Positions 41,599-51,435 of a stretch of DNA of 64,000 nt are shown piece by piece. The notes below the pieces were generated by a model. That model saw only the letters and a program-made list of their open reading frames with translations, was not told the origin of the DNA and made no database searches. How positions within the stretch are numbered: the stretch's first letter is position 1; each line of letters starts with the position of its first letter. The stretch covers positions 4,092,001 through 4,156,000 of the forward strand of contig NZ_CP048836.1 of the NCBI RefSeq assembly GCF_010983895.1, read 5' to 3'. The translations under genes were made by a program, and so were the position numbers. The DNA is from Nitrogeniibacter mangrovi (lineage in GTDB: Bacteria; Pseudomonadota; Gammaproteobacteria; Burkholderiales; Rhodocyclaceae).

Positions 41599-42765
41599 AT
41601 GCGCCTGCCCGTCGTCCCCACCATCGTCATCGCCCAGCTGTTCGGCACCTCGCTGTGGTTCTCCGCCAACGCGGCCGCCGGGGCGCTGATGCACGACTGG
41701 GGCATCGGCGCCGCCGAGCTCGGCCAGCTCACCAACGCGGTGCAGCTCGGCTTCATCATCGGCACCCTGATCTTCGCCCTCACCGGTCTGGCCGACCGCT
41801 TCGCCGCCAGCCGCATCTTCGCCGTGTGCGCGGTGCTCGGCGCGCTCGCCAACGCCGCCTTCGCGCTGTTCGCCGAGGGCATGGGCAGCGGCCTGGCGCT
41901 GCGCTTCGCGGTGGGTTTCAGCCTCGCCGGGGTGTATCCGCTGGGGATGAAACTGGTGGTGAGCTGGGTGCCCGAGCGCGCCGGCCATGCGCTGGCCCAG
42001 CTGGTGGGCATGCTCACCCTCGGCACCGCGCTGCCCCACGGGGTGCGCTTCGCCGGCGGCGACTGGCCCTGGCAGGCGGTGCTGCTGACCGCCTCGGTGC
42101 TGGCGGTGCTCGCGGCCATCATGATCTTCGCCCTCGGCGACGGCCCCCACCTGAAACGCAAGGCCGGCGCGCACCCGTTGCGCCTGGGCCGGGTGCTCAC
42201 CGCGTTCACGATCCCCACCTTCCGCGCCTCGGCGCTGGGCTACTTCGGCCACCAGTGGGAGCTGTACGCGATGTGGACCCTGGTGCCGCTGTTCATCGCC
42301 GGCTCCAGCCTGGCGGGTTTCGCCGCCTCCAGCGCGCTGAGCTTCGCCATCATCGGCATCGGCGCGGTCGGCTGCATCGCCGGCGGCTTCGTGAGCCGGC
42401 GCACCGGCAGCGCCCCGGTGGCGGTCACCGCCATGGCGATCTCGGCCCTGTGCTGCGCGCTCTTTCCGCTACTGAGCCACGCCGCACCGCCCGTCGTGCT
42501 CGGGCTCATGCTGGTGTGGGGGGCCAGCGTGGTGGCCGACTCGCCGCATTTCTCCGCCCTCTCCGCCCGGGCCTGCCCGCCCGAGATCGTCGGCAGCGCG
42601 CTGGCTCTGCAGAACGCCCTGGGCTTTGCGGTGACGATGATCTCGATCGCCTGGGGGACGGCGGTGGTGGAGGCCTGGGGGGCCAAGGTGGCCTGGCTGC
42701 TGCTGCCGGGCCCGGTGCTGGGCGCCCTGGCGATGCGGCCGCTGCTGCGGCGCGCGCGGCCCTGA
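41599..42765 (+). CDS. MFS transporter
   Basis: About 388 residues with twelve hydrophobic helices. It opens LPVVPTIVIAQLFGTSLWFSANAAAGAL and has ALTGLADRFAASRIF in loop 2-3, a degenerate MFS signature. The chosen ATG is at 41599; a GTG two codons earlier is also possible. No strong ribosome site is visible. It follows the BASS gene by 34 bases and may be in the same transcript, but no substrate can be named. Confidence 0.85.
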   Translation: MRLPVVPTIVIAQLFGTSLWFSANAAAGALMHDWGIGAAELGQLTNAVQLGFIIGTLIFALTGLADRFAASRIFAVCAVLGALANAAFALFAEGMGSGLALRFAVGFSLAGVYPLGMKLVVSWVPERAGHALAQLVGMLTLGTALPHGVRFAGGDWPWQAVLLTASVLAVLAAIMIFALGDGPHLKRKAGAHPLRLGRVLTAFTIPTFRASALGYFGHQWELYAMWTLVPLFIAGSSLAGFAASSALSFAIIGIGAVGCIAGGFVSRRTGSAPVAVTAMAISALCCALFPLLSHAAPPVVLGLMLVWGASVVADSPHFSALSARACPPEIVGSALALQNALGFAVTMISIAWGTAVVEAWGAKVAWLLLPGPVLGALAMRPLLRRARP

Positions 42766-42955
42766 TCGGCAGGTGCCGCAGTGCGGCCGGATGCCCTGCG
42801 GACACGCCGCTTCGGCCGCGCCGCATGCGGCGCTCCATCCGGTGCGCCTGACGCCCCGGTCCGGATTAAAGCTCGCGAACACGTGGATCCCTGCATAGAC
42901 TGAAAGCATCAACCCATCTTGCGACGACGCAAAAACGAACGCCAGTGGGAGCCAG

Positions 42956-45900
42956 ATGAAGGGACAGCCACAGACGTATTCCATGCGGCCGGCGAGCAGC
43001 GACAGCCGGGCCGCGATCCGGGCCCGGTACGCGATTGACGAGGCCGAGGCCGTGCGTGAGCTGGCGACGCGGCTGGGGCTGCCGGCGGACCGGCGCCAGG
43101 CGGTGACGGACCGGGCCGCGCGGCTCATCGACCAGGTCCGGGACGACACCGACCCGACGATGATGGAGGCCTTTCTCGACGAGTACGGCCTGTCGACCGA
43201 CGAGGGCGTCGGCCTGATGTGCCTGGCCGAGGCGCTGCTGCGGGTGCCCGACGCCGAGACCATCGACGATCTGATCGAGGACAAGATCGCCCCGTCCGAC
43301 TGGAGCGCCCACCTGGGCCACTCCTTCTCGCCGTTGGTCAACGCGTCCACCTGGGCGCTGATGCTCACCGGGCGCATGCTCGGCTCCGACCCCTCGCGGC
43401 CCGTGGCCGGCGCGCGCCGGCTCATCAAGCGGCTGGGCGAGCCGGTGGTGCGCACCGCGGTCGGCCGGGCGATGAAGATCATGGGGCAGCAGTTCGTCCT
43501 CGGCCAGACCATCGAGGAGGGCCTCAAGCGCGCCGACAAGCTGCGCGCCCGTGGCTACACCTACTCCTACGACATGCTCGGCGAGGGCGCGCGCACCGAC
43601 GCCGACGCGCAGGCCTTCTACGACAGCTACGCCCACGCCATCGAGCGGATCGCGCAGGTCGCCCGGGGGACGTGCGCGACAACGCCGGCATCTCGGTCAA
43701 GCTCTCGGCGCTCTCGGCCCGCTACCTGAGCACGCACCGCAAGGCGATCGACGCAGAGGTCATCCCGCGCTGTCTGGCACTGGCGCAGATGGCCGCCAAG
43801 GCGAAGGTCGGCTTCAACATCGACGCCGAGGAGCAGGACCGGCTCGACGTGTCGCTCGACGTGGTCGACGCCGTGCTGGCGGACCCGAGTCTGGCCGGCT
43901 GGGACGGCTTCGGGGTCGTGGTGCAGGCCTACGGCAAGCGCGCACCGGCGGTGCTCGAGCACCTGTATGCGCTCGCCGGGCGGCTGGGGCGCCGGATCAT
44001 GGTGCGCCTGGTCAAGGGCGCCTACTGGGATACCGAGATCAAGCTCGCGCAGGAACTGGGCGCCGACGCCTTCCCGGTGTTCACGCGCAAGGTGAACACC
44101 GACGTGTCCTACATGGCCTGCACCAGGATGCTGCTGGACATGCGCGACCGCATCTACCCGCAGTTCGCCACCCACAACGCCCACACCTGCGCCGCCGTGC
44201 TCGAGATGGCCGGCACCGATCACGACAGCTTCGAGTTCCAGCGCCTGCACGGCATGGGCGAATCGCTGCACGAGATCGTGCGCCAGCAGGCCGGCACGCG
44301 CTGCCGCATCTACGCGCCCTGCGGCCCGCACAAGGACCTGCTCGCCTACCTGGTGCGGCGCCTGCTGGAGAACGGGGCCAATTCGAGCTTCGTCAACCAG
44401 ATCGTCAACACCGACATCGCCCCCGAGGCCATTGCCGCCGACCCGGTGGACCGGGCACTGGCGACCGAGCCGATCCAGAACCCGGGCATCCGCCTGCCGC
44501 GCGAGCTGTTCGCGCCCGGCCGCGTCAACTCGCGCGGATGCCGGCTCGAGGAGCCGGCCGTCGCCGGGCCGCTGATCGAGGCGCGCGACCGCTTTGCCGA
44601 CACCCGGTGGACGGCCCGGCCGGTGCTGGCCGGTGACGCCGCCCCCGCCGGCGCGGCGAGGGCGCTGCGCTCGCCGGCCGACGGCAGCGTCGTCGGGCAG
44701 GTGCACGAAGCCACGGCGGAGGAGGTCGCCCGCGCCCTCGACGCCGCCCAGGCGGGGTTCGCGCAGTGGTCGCGCACGCCGGTCGACACCCGCGCGGCGA
44801 CCTTGCGCCGGATCGCCGACCTTTACGAAGAACACATGGCGGAGTTCTGCGCCATCGCCACCCGCGAGGCGGGCAAGATCCTGCTCGACGGGGTGGCCGA
44901 GGTGCGCGAGGCGGTGGATTTCCTGCGCTACTACGCGGCCGAGGCCGAGCGGCTGGACGCCGAGGACCCAGCCGAGGGACGCGGCGTGTTCGTGTGCATC
45001 AGCCCGTGGAATTTCCCCCTGGCGATCTTCACCGGGCAGATCGCCGCCGCCCTGGCGGCCGGCAATGCGGTGGTGGCCAAGCCGGCCGAGCAGACGCCGA
45101 TCATCGCCACCCGGGCCGCGCAGTTGTTCCGCGAGGCCGGCGTGCCCCCGGCGGCCTTCCAGCTGCTGCCGGGCGACGGCCCGAACGTGGGCGGCCCGCT
45201 CACCGCCGACTCGCGCATCGCCGGCGTCTGCTTTACCGGCTCGACCGCGACGGCGCAGCGCATCCACCAGACGCTGGCGGCCCATGCGCCGGCCAGCGCC
45301 GTGCTGATCGCCGAGACCGGCGGCCTCAACGCCATGATCGTGGATTCCACCGCCCTGCCCGAGCAGGCGGTGGACGACATCGTCGCCTCGTCCTTCCAGT
45401 CGGCCGGGCAGCGCTGCTCGGCGCTGCGCATGCTCTACGTGCAGGAGGACACCCGCGACCGCGTGGTGGAGATGCTCATGGGCGCCATGGACACGCTGGT
45501 GACCGGCGACCCGTGGTCCATCGACACCGACGTGGCCCCGGTCATCGACGCCGAGGCACAGGCCGACATCCGCGCCTATGTCGATGCGCAGGAACAGCGC
45601 GGCCGTGTGCTCAAGCGCCTCGCCGCCCCGAGGGCGGCACCTTCGTCGGCGCGGCGCTGGTCGCGGTCGATGGCATCGGGGATCTGGAACGCGAGATCTT
45701 CGGCCCGGTGCTGCATGTGGCGTCCTTCAAGGCCCAGGACATCGACACGGTGGTCGATGCGATCAACGAGCGTGGCTTCGGGCTCACCTTCGGCCTGCAC
45801 ACCCGCATCGACGACCGGGTGCAGCAGATCGTCGACCGCATCCGCGTCGGCAACATCTACGTGAACCGCAACCAGATCGGCGCCATCGTCGGCAGCCAGC

Positions 45901-46619
45901 CCTTCGGCGGCGAGGGGCTGTCGGGCACCGGGCCGAAGGCCGGCGGGCCGCACTATGTGAACCGCTTCCGCCGCACCGAGGTGCCGACGACGCATCCCGC
46001 CCCCGACGGCGCGCCGGTGTCGGCCGCACAGCTGAGCACGGCCTTTGCGGGCCTCGACGCGCGCGCCTGGGTGGCCCGTGCCGACCGGGTACAGGTGCTG
46101 CGCCGGGCGCTCGACGGCACCGGGCCCGGGGTGCGCCGCGCCGTCAATGCCGCCGCCAGCTTCGACAGCGGACCGTTCCGTTTTCCCGGGCCGACCGGCG
46201 AATCGAACCGGATGATCATGCCGCCCAAGGGGCCGGTGCTCTGTCTCGGCCCGCAACTCGACACCGCCCTCGCCCAGGCCGCCCAGGCGCTCGCCGCCGG
46301 CTGCCCGGCGCTGGTCGTGGTGCCCGGAGCCGCGGCGGCCGTCGCCCCGCTGGCCAAGGCCGGCGCGCCGGTCGCCGGTCTGGACGGGACCGTTCCGGCC
46401 GACGAGCTGGCCACGGCGGACGGCTTCGTCGCCGTGGCCGCGGCCGGCGATTCGCCATGGACGCGCGCGCTGCGCCAGGCGCTGGCCAGCCGCGACGGGC
46501 GCATCGTGCAGCTCGAAACCGAGGTGATCTGCGCCGAACGCTACTACGCCGAACGCCACATCTGCATCGACACCACCGCCGCCGGAGGCAACACCAGCCT
46601 GCTCGCCGCAGAAGCGTAG
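42956..46619 (+). pseudogene. putA: bifunctional proline dehydrogenase/P5C dehydrogenase with two frameshifts
   Basis: The reading frame changes twice. At the G-run 43665-43669 one G is missing (frame resumes GDVRDNAGISVKLSAL), and at the C-run 45626-45629 one C is missing (frame resumes PEGGTFVGAAL). Restored, it codes for about 1,221 residues. The order is N-terminal helices without a DNA-binding ribbon-helix-helix, the proline dehydrogenase barrel (GISVKLSAL, VRLVKGAYWDTEIK, ATHNAHTCAAV), then aldehyde dehydrogenase (SPWNFPLAIFTGQIAAAL, ETGGLNAMIV, catalytic Cys near residue 820 in SAGQRCSAL). Single-base losses in homopolymers suggest sequencing error, or a recently broken gene. putP follows. 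Confidence 0.88.
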
Positions 46620-46655
46620 CGGCCGCCCCAACCACAGGACAGCGAGGACGATCTC

Positions 46656-48128
46656 ATGCAAACCGGAGTCTGGATCAGCCTGACCCTCTATTTCGTCGCC
46701 ATGCTCGGCATCGGCTTCTATGCCTACCGCAAATCCACCGGCAACTCCGAGGAATACATGCTCGGCGGGCGCGACCTGCCCCCCGCGGTGGCGGCCCTGT
46801 CGGCGGGCGCCTCGGACATGTCGGGCTGGCTGCTGCTCGGCCTGCCCGGCGCGCTCTACGCCGCCGGCCTGGTGCAGGCGTGGATCGGCATCGGCCTGTT
46901 CATCGGCGCGCTGGTCAACTGGATCGTCGTCGCCCCGCGCCTGCGCGAGCAGACCCAGCGCTACGACAACGCGCTGACGATCCCGGAATTCCTCGCCAAC
47001 CGCTTCCCGACGCAGGCGGTCGCGCTGCGCATGGTCTCGGCCCTGATCGTGGTGGTGTTCTTCGCGGTCTATACCGCCTCCGGCCTGGTGGCCGGAGGCA
47101 AGCTGTATTCGACCGCCTTTCACGGCAGCTACCACATGGGCGTGTGGCTCACGCTCGGCGTGGTGCTCGCCTATACGGTGGTCGGCGGCTTTCTGGCGGT
47201 CTGCCTCACCGACTTCGTGCAGGGCTGCATCATGATGCTGGCGCTGATCATCATGCCGGCGGTGGTGCTCTATGCCGGCGGCGGCGGCGGCTTCGCCCAG
47301 GCCGGCCAGACCCTGTCGGGCCTGCAGGGCTTCACGCTCTCGTGGTGGAGCGACGACATGACCGTCATCGGCTGGATTTCGCTGATGGCGTGGGGGCTGG
47401 GCTACTTCGGCCAGCCGCACATCATCGTGCGCTTCATGGCGGTGCGCAGCGTGCGCGAGGTGGCCACCGCGCGCAACATCGCCATGGCCTGGATGGGCAT
47501 CTCGCTCATCGGCGCCATCGGCGTGGGGATCTTCGGCCGCGCGTATGTCGAGCGCAACGGCATCGCCCTGGCGGACCCGGAGACGATCTTCATCCTCCTG
47601 GCCGAGACGCTGTTCCCCGCGCTCGTCACCGGCTTCCTGTTCGCGGCCCTGCTCGCCGCGATCATGTCCACCGTCTCCAGCCAGCTGCTGGTGTCCTCCT
47701 CGTCGCTGACCGAGGACTTCTACCGGCTGCTGGTGAACAAGCAGGCCAGCGACCGGACGATCGTGAACGTCGGCCGCCTCGCGGTCGTGGCGGTGGGCGC
47801 CGTCGCCGCCGTGATCGCCCGCAATCCGGACAGCGAAGTGCTCGGCCTCGTCAGCAACGCCTGGGCCGGCTTCGGTGCCGCCTTCGGCCCGCTGATGATC
47901 CTCTCCCTGACCTGGCGCCGCATGACCGGGCTGGGCGCCGTCGCCGGGCTCGTCACCGGCGCGGTGACGGTGATCGTCTGGATCGCGCTGGGCTGGAACG
48001 CGAGCTTCCTCGGCGGCCCGGGCGTCTATGAAATCATCCCCGGCTTCCTCGTCTCGATGATCGCCATCGTGGCCGTGAGCCTCGCCACCACCGCGCAGGG
48101 CGAGTTCCGGGAGATCACCGCGAGCTGA
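46656..48128 (+). CDS. putP: sodium/proline symporter
   Basis: A 490-residue SSS-family transporter with about thirteen helices: VWISLTLYFVAMLGIGFYAYRKS at the start, GGRDLPPAVAALSAGASDMSGWLLLGLPGALYAAGL, and LLAAIMSTVSSQLLVSSSSLTEDFYRLLVNKQAS with the sodium-binding Ser/Thr residues. Placed 36 bases after putA, it supplies proline for PutA. AGCGAGGAC precedes the ATG. Confidence 0.94.
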   Translation: MQTGVWISLTLYFVAMLGIGFYAYRKSTGNSEEYMLGGRDLPPAVAALSAGASDMSGWLLLGLPGALYAAGLVQAWIGIGLFIGALVNWIVVAPRLREQTQRYDNALTIPEFLANRFPTQAVALRMVSALIVVVFFAVYTASGLVAGGKLYSTAFHGSYHMGVWLTLGVVLAYTVVGGFLAVCLTDFVQGCIMMLALIIMPAVVLYAGGGGGFAQAGQTLSGLQGFTLSWWSDDMTVIGWISLMAWGLGYFGQPHIIVRFMAVRSVREVATARNIAMAWMGISLIGAIGVGIFGRAYVERNGIALADPETIFILLAETLFPALVTGFLFAALLAAIMSTVSSQLLVSSSSLTEDFYRLLVNKQASDRTIVNVGRLAVVAVGAVAAVIARNPDSEVLGLVSNAWAGFGAAFGPLMILSLTWRRMTGLGAVAGLVTGAVTVIVWIALGWNASFLGGPGVYEIIPGFLVSMIAIVAVSLATTAQGEFREITAS

Positions 48129-48238
48129 ATGGCGAACGGCCGGGGCGGTCGTGCCGCCTCATCCGCGATGCCGGGGAATACACGCGGGCCGTCATCCGTA
48201 TATCCAGTGCAAGCCCAACCCTCTACGGAGAGCCCGAG

Positions 48239-48613
48239 ATGAAAACCACCGCACTGATGGCCGGACTGACGATGCTGGCGCTGTCCGGCGCCTCGTGGGC
48301 CGCCGACGCCCCGGTCAAAATGGCCGACGGCGTCCTGACCGGCACCAACGACATGACGCTCTACACCTTCGACAAGGATGCGCCCGGCAGCGGCAAGAGC
48401 GCCTGCAACGGCCCCTGCGCCGGCAACTGGCCCCCGCTGCTGGCCGACGAGCACGCCACCGCGGCGGGCGACTACAGCCTCATCACCCGCGACGACGGCA
48501 GCCGGCAGTGGGCCTACAAAGGCAAACCGCTGTACTTCTGGATCAAGGACCAGAAGCCGGGCGACACCACCGGGGACGGGTTCAAGGGCGTCTGGCACCG
48601 CGCCAGGCCTTGA
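48239..48613 (+). CDS. secreted COG4315-type protein
   Basis: A 124-residue exported protein (signal MKTTALMAGLTMLALSGASWA). It has two copies of the Lipoprotein_15/COG4315 repeat: NDMTLYTFDKDAPGSGKSACNGPCAGNWPPLLADE and SRQWAYKGKPLYFWIKDQKPGDTTGDGF. Function unknown. Genes of this kind often accompany ECF sigma factors, as here (next gene 6 bases downstream), and may be envelope-stress or redox-response products. ACGGAGAG precedes the ATG. Confidence 0.85.
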   Translation: MKTTALMAGLTMLALSGASWAADAPVKMADGVLTGTNDMTLYTFDKDAPGSGKSACNGPCAGNWPPLLADEHATAAGDYSLITRDDGSRQWAYKGKPLYFWIKDQKPGDTTGDGFKGVWHRARP

Positions 48614-48619
48614 GCCGCC

Positions 48620-49123
48620 GTGAGCAGCCGGGACGCCATCGTCGCCGAAATCCCCCGTCTGCGCCGCTATGCCCGGGCGCTGACGGGGGCCGTCGCGCCG
48701 GCGGACGATCTCGTCCAGGCCACCCTGGCGCGCGCCCTGGAAAAATGGCGCTTCTGGCAGCGGGACAAGACGCTACGCCCGTGGCTGTTCTCCATCATGC
48801 ACAACCTGCACGTGGACCAGCTGCGTCGCAGCCACCCGATCGATTACCGCGACACCGATGAGCTGCCCGACATCCCGCAACGCCCCGCGCAACTGGACGG
48901 TCTCGAACTGCGCGACCTCGACCGTGCGCTGGCGCAGCTGCCCCTGGAGCAACGCGAAATCCTGCTGCTGGTCGGACTCGAAGAACTCTCGTACCAGGAG
49001 GTGGCCCGCACCCTCGGGCTGCCCCTGGGCACCGTCATGTCGCGCCTCTCCCGCGCCCGCGCCCGGCTCAGGGCCATCCTCGCGGGCGAGGCGGCACCGT
49101 GTCTGAAGGTCGTGCGCCCATGA
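48620..49123 (+). CDS. ECF RNA polymerase sigma factor
   Basis: A 167-residue sigma-70 family ECF protein with a GTG start. Region 2 is RYARALTGAVAPADDLVQATLARALEKWRFW with LRPWLFSIMHNLHVDQLRR. Region 4 is LPLEQREILLLVGLEELSYQEVARTLGLPLGTVMSRLSRARARLR. It directs expression of an unknown stress regulon. Its stop overlaps the anti-sigma ATG (ATGA). Confidence 0.92.
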   Translation: MSSRDAIVAEIPRLRRYARALTGAVAPADDLVQATLARALEKWRFWQRDKTLRPWLFSIMHNLHVDQLRRSHPIDYRDTDELPDIPQRPAQLDGLELRDLDRALAQLPLEQREILLLVGLEELSYQEVARTLGLPLGTVMSRLSRARARLRAILAGEAAPCLKVVRP

Positions 49124-49881
49124 CCACGCCCATCTCCGAAGCAGAACTCCACGCCTACGCCGACAACCGGCTCGACCCGTCCCGTCGCACCCGGGTCGAA
49201 GCCTGGCTCGCCGCGCACCCCGAGCAGCGCGAACAGGTGGACACCTGGCGCCGGCAGGCCGCCCAGCTGCACCGGGCCTACGACGCCATGCTCGACGCCC
49301 CCGTCCCCCAGCGCCTGATACCGCCCGCCAACGACGCGCGCGGCGTCGCATGGCGCCGCCTCGCGGCCGTGGCGTGGCTCATGATCGGCGCACTGGCCGG
49401 CTACCTGCTGCGTGGCGAAGTGGCGCCGCCCCCCTCGGCACCGATCGCCGGCGACACCTTGCCGCGCATGGCCGCCGTCGCCCATGCCGTCTACACCCCG
49501 GAGGTGCGCCATCCGGTCGAAGTCGGCGCCGACCAGCAGGCCCACCTGATCGCCTGGCTCTCCAAACGACTCGGCGCCCCCCTGAAGGCCCCGCAACTGG
49601 ACGACGCGGGCTTTCACCTCGTCGGCGGCCGGCTGCTCCCCGGCGCGCGCGGCGAAGTCGCCCAGTTCATGTACGAAGACGCCACACAGCAACGCCTGAC
49701 GCTCTACGTCCAGCCCAACGCCGCCCACACCGGCGAAACCCGCTTCCGCCACGCCCGCGAGGACGGCATCGACGTCTTCTACTGGATCGACGGCCCCTTC
49801 GGCTACGCCCTGTCGGGCACCGTCGGCCGAGACAAGATGCTGCAACTCGCCACGCTGGTGTATCGGCAGATCGGCCCTTAG
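49120..49881 (+). CDS. membrane anti-sigma factor
   Basis: A 253-residue protein. The N terminus is an anti-sigma domain of the zinc-less type (ISEAELHAYADNRLDPSRRTRVEAWLAAHPE). It is followed by one transmembrane helix (RRLAAVAWLMIGALAGYLL, about residues 83-101). The periplasmic domain of about 150 residues ends GYALSGTVGRDKMLQLATLVYRQI. It should hold the ECF sigma factor at the membrane until a periplasmic signal arrives. Confidence 0.88.
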   Translation: MTTPISEAELHAYADNRLDPSRRTRVEAWLAAHPEQREQVDTWRRQAAQLHRAYDAMLDAPVPQRLIPPANDARGVAWRRLAAVAWLMIGALAGYLLRGEVAPPPSAPIAGDTLPRMAAVAHAVYTPEVRHPVEVGADQQAHLIAWLSKRLGAPLKAPQLDDAGFHLVGGRLLPGARGEVAQFMYEDATQQRLTLYVQPNAAHTGETRFRHAREDGIDVFYWIDGPFGYALSGTVGRDKMLQLATLVYRQIGP

Positions 49882-50045
49882 CGGGCGGGGTTCCATCAGC
49901 GGGTCGCGGTGAGGCCGGGCGTATCGCACTGGGACGCCGCGTTTGGTGAATGCGTGGTGATGGGCGGGGGTGACCGGCTAGAGTCAATCGCTCGGAAGGC
50001 GGCTACCGACCCGAACGTGACGGTCGAGCCGGTTGTTGAACCGTA

Positions 50046-51053
50046 GATTCTATGAAGCGCTGCAAGTCTGAACGCCGAGCTCTTCGCGATACGGCTCGCT
50101 GCTTCTGTTGATCGCAAATGCGATGCGCAACAGTTTGCGCGCGATGATGCATAGGGCTGCGGTGGTGGGGTTTCCCCTGGTAAGCAGGTTCTCGAACTTC
50201 GCGCGCCAATGCGCTGTTTTGCACGCGCTCACGGCGGCCATGTAGATGAGGCGACGCTCCTCGCCATTTCCCTGTTTGGAGAGGTGTCGTACACCTTCGG
50301 AGGTACCCGATTGGCAGGGGCGCGGGTCCATGCCAAGCGCCGCGACCAATGCGTCACTGTTTCGGTAGGGGTGTCGGCTTAGCCGCAGAGCCAATGCGGT
50401 CCCAACCAACGGACCGACCCCTGGGATGGTGCGCAGGTTGCGTTCAAGCTGATGCAAGGTTGGATCTGAACGCACCATCTGCCGAAGCTTGATGTCGATG
50501 TTGCGTAAGCATTGGTCAAATGCATTGAGCAAGGGCGTAAATGTCGCGCGAACCGAAACATCGAGGTGCTGGCAGCTCAGACGCATCGCCGCACGCTGCT
50601 TGACCACTTGATGGCGTCGGTGCAAAAGCGTGCGGATTGACCGCTGAAGCACCGTGGGGGGCTCGTAGGGTTCGAGTTCATCCGTTTCGCGCTCAACGAA
50701 CCGAGTGATGCCGCGCGCATCGAGGATGTCGGTCTTGCCGCGAGAGCGCAATCCCTTCAGATACACCGCCACCGAGCGGGGGTTGAGCACATACACACGG
50801 TGTCCGCGCTCATGCGCCAGATCGGCCAGGGCAACATGGTAAGTACCCGTCGCCTCCATGCCGATATGGCAATTCTCTGGCAATCGTCTGAGCCAGCCCC
50901 GGATTGCCTCAGAGCGATTCGCGATCTTCACGATGCGCTCAGAAGTGTTGTCGCCGATCACCAACTCGGCTTTGCTGACATCGACGCCAAAGCACTGAGA
51001 AATAGAACGATTCATGATGACGCCCTCCGACCAGGGAAGCAGCGCGTAGAATC
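50046..51053 (-). mobile_element. IS110-family element (IS1111-like), approximate ends
   Basis: Subterminal inverted repeats GATTCTA (50046-50052) and TAGAATC (51047-51053), each with a nearby GCGCTG/CAGCGC block, bracket the transposase gene. The first covers the tnp stop codon. This is the IS1111-subgroup arrangement. Exact ends and target duplication cannot be set by eye. A perfect 24-base palindrome follows at 51110-51133. Confidence 0.65.
50050..51015 (-). CDS. IS110-family transposase
   Basis: A 321-residue DEDD transposase. The RuvC-like N-terminal part has FGVDVSKAELV (first Asp), IGMEATGTYH (Glu) and GKTDILDARGI (Asp pair). The C-terminal Transposase_20 domain has LERNLRTIPGVGPLVGTALA and GMDPRPCQSGTSEGVRHLSKQGN with the conserved Ser. 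The frame is intact, so the element may be active. It marks the left end of the accessory island. Confidence 0.93.
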   Translation of the reverse strand: MNRSISQCFGVDVSKAELVIGDNTSERIVKIANRSEAIRGWLRRLPENCHIGMEATGTYHVALADLAHERGHRVYVLNPRSVAVYLKGLRSRGKTDILDARGITRFVERETDELEPYEPPTVLQRSIRTLLHRRHQVVKQRAAMRLSCQHLDVSVRATFTPLLNAFDQCLRNIDIKLRQMVRSDPTLHQLERNLRTIPGVGPLVGTALALRLSRHPYRNSDALVAALGMDPRPCQSGTSEGVRHLSKQGNGEERRLIYMAAVSACKTAHWRAKFENLLTRGNPTTAALCIIARKLLRIAFAINRSSEPYREELGVQTCSAS

Positions 51054-51435
51054 AAGTACAGCCGAGGGGGCGTCTGCCTGAGCGTTGGCTTGTTTCCTAT
51101 TGGCGGTCGTTTGGGCCGGCATGCCGGCCCAAACGCCTGCTGCATTCTTCATCGACGCTGAGCAGACGAAGTGGGGACAACACTACGTTGGTCTGTCAGT
51201 GCGGACACACTGCAGATAGCCCGGACCGTCCCTCCACCTCGGCTCCCTCGCGCACTGCAAACAAGAGAGCGCTTTAAACATACAAGCCCGGATGTAGCGC
51301 AGCGAAATCCGGGAGCGGTGGTGCGGACTTGAACGGATGTTCCTACTGATATGACAATCACTACGTCCAGTCGCTCACTGGGTTTTGCATCAACCTGTTA
51401 GCACCGTAGCGCCAAACCAACCGCCTGAGCTTCCA
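51054..51435. other. non-coding stretch with palindrome and dispersed repeat
   Basis: No gene is seen. A perfect 24-base palindrome (51110-51133; left half TTTGGGCCGGCA) lies just outside the IS element. A copy of a dispersed inverted repeat (51286-51315; CCCGGATGTAGCGCAGCG then AAATCCGGGAG) follows. The rest is AT-richer than the chromosome backbone and leads into the end of the ATPase gene on the minus strand. Confidence 0.5.
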
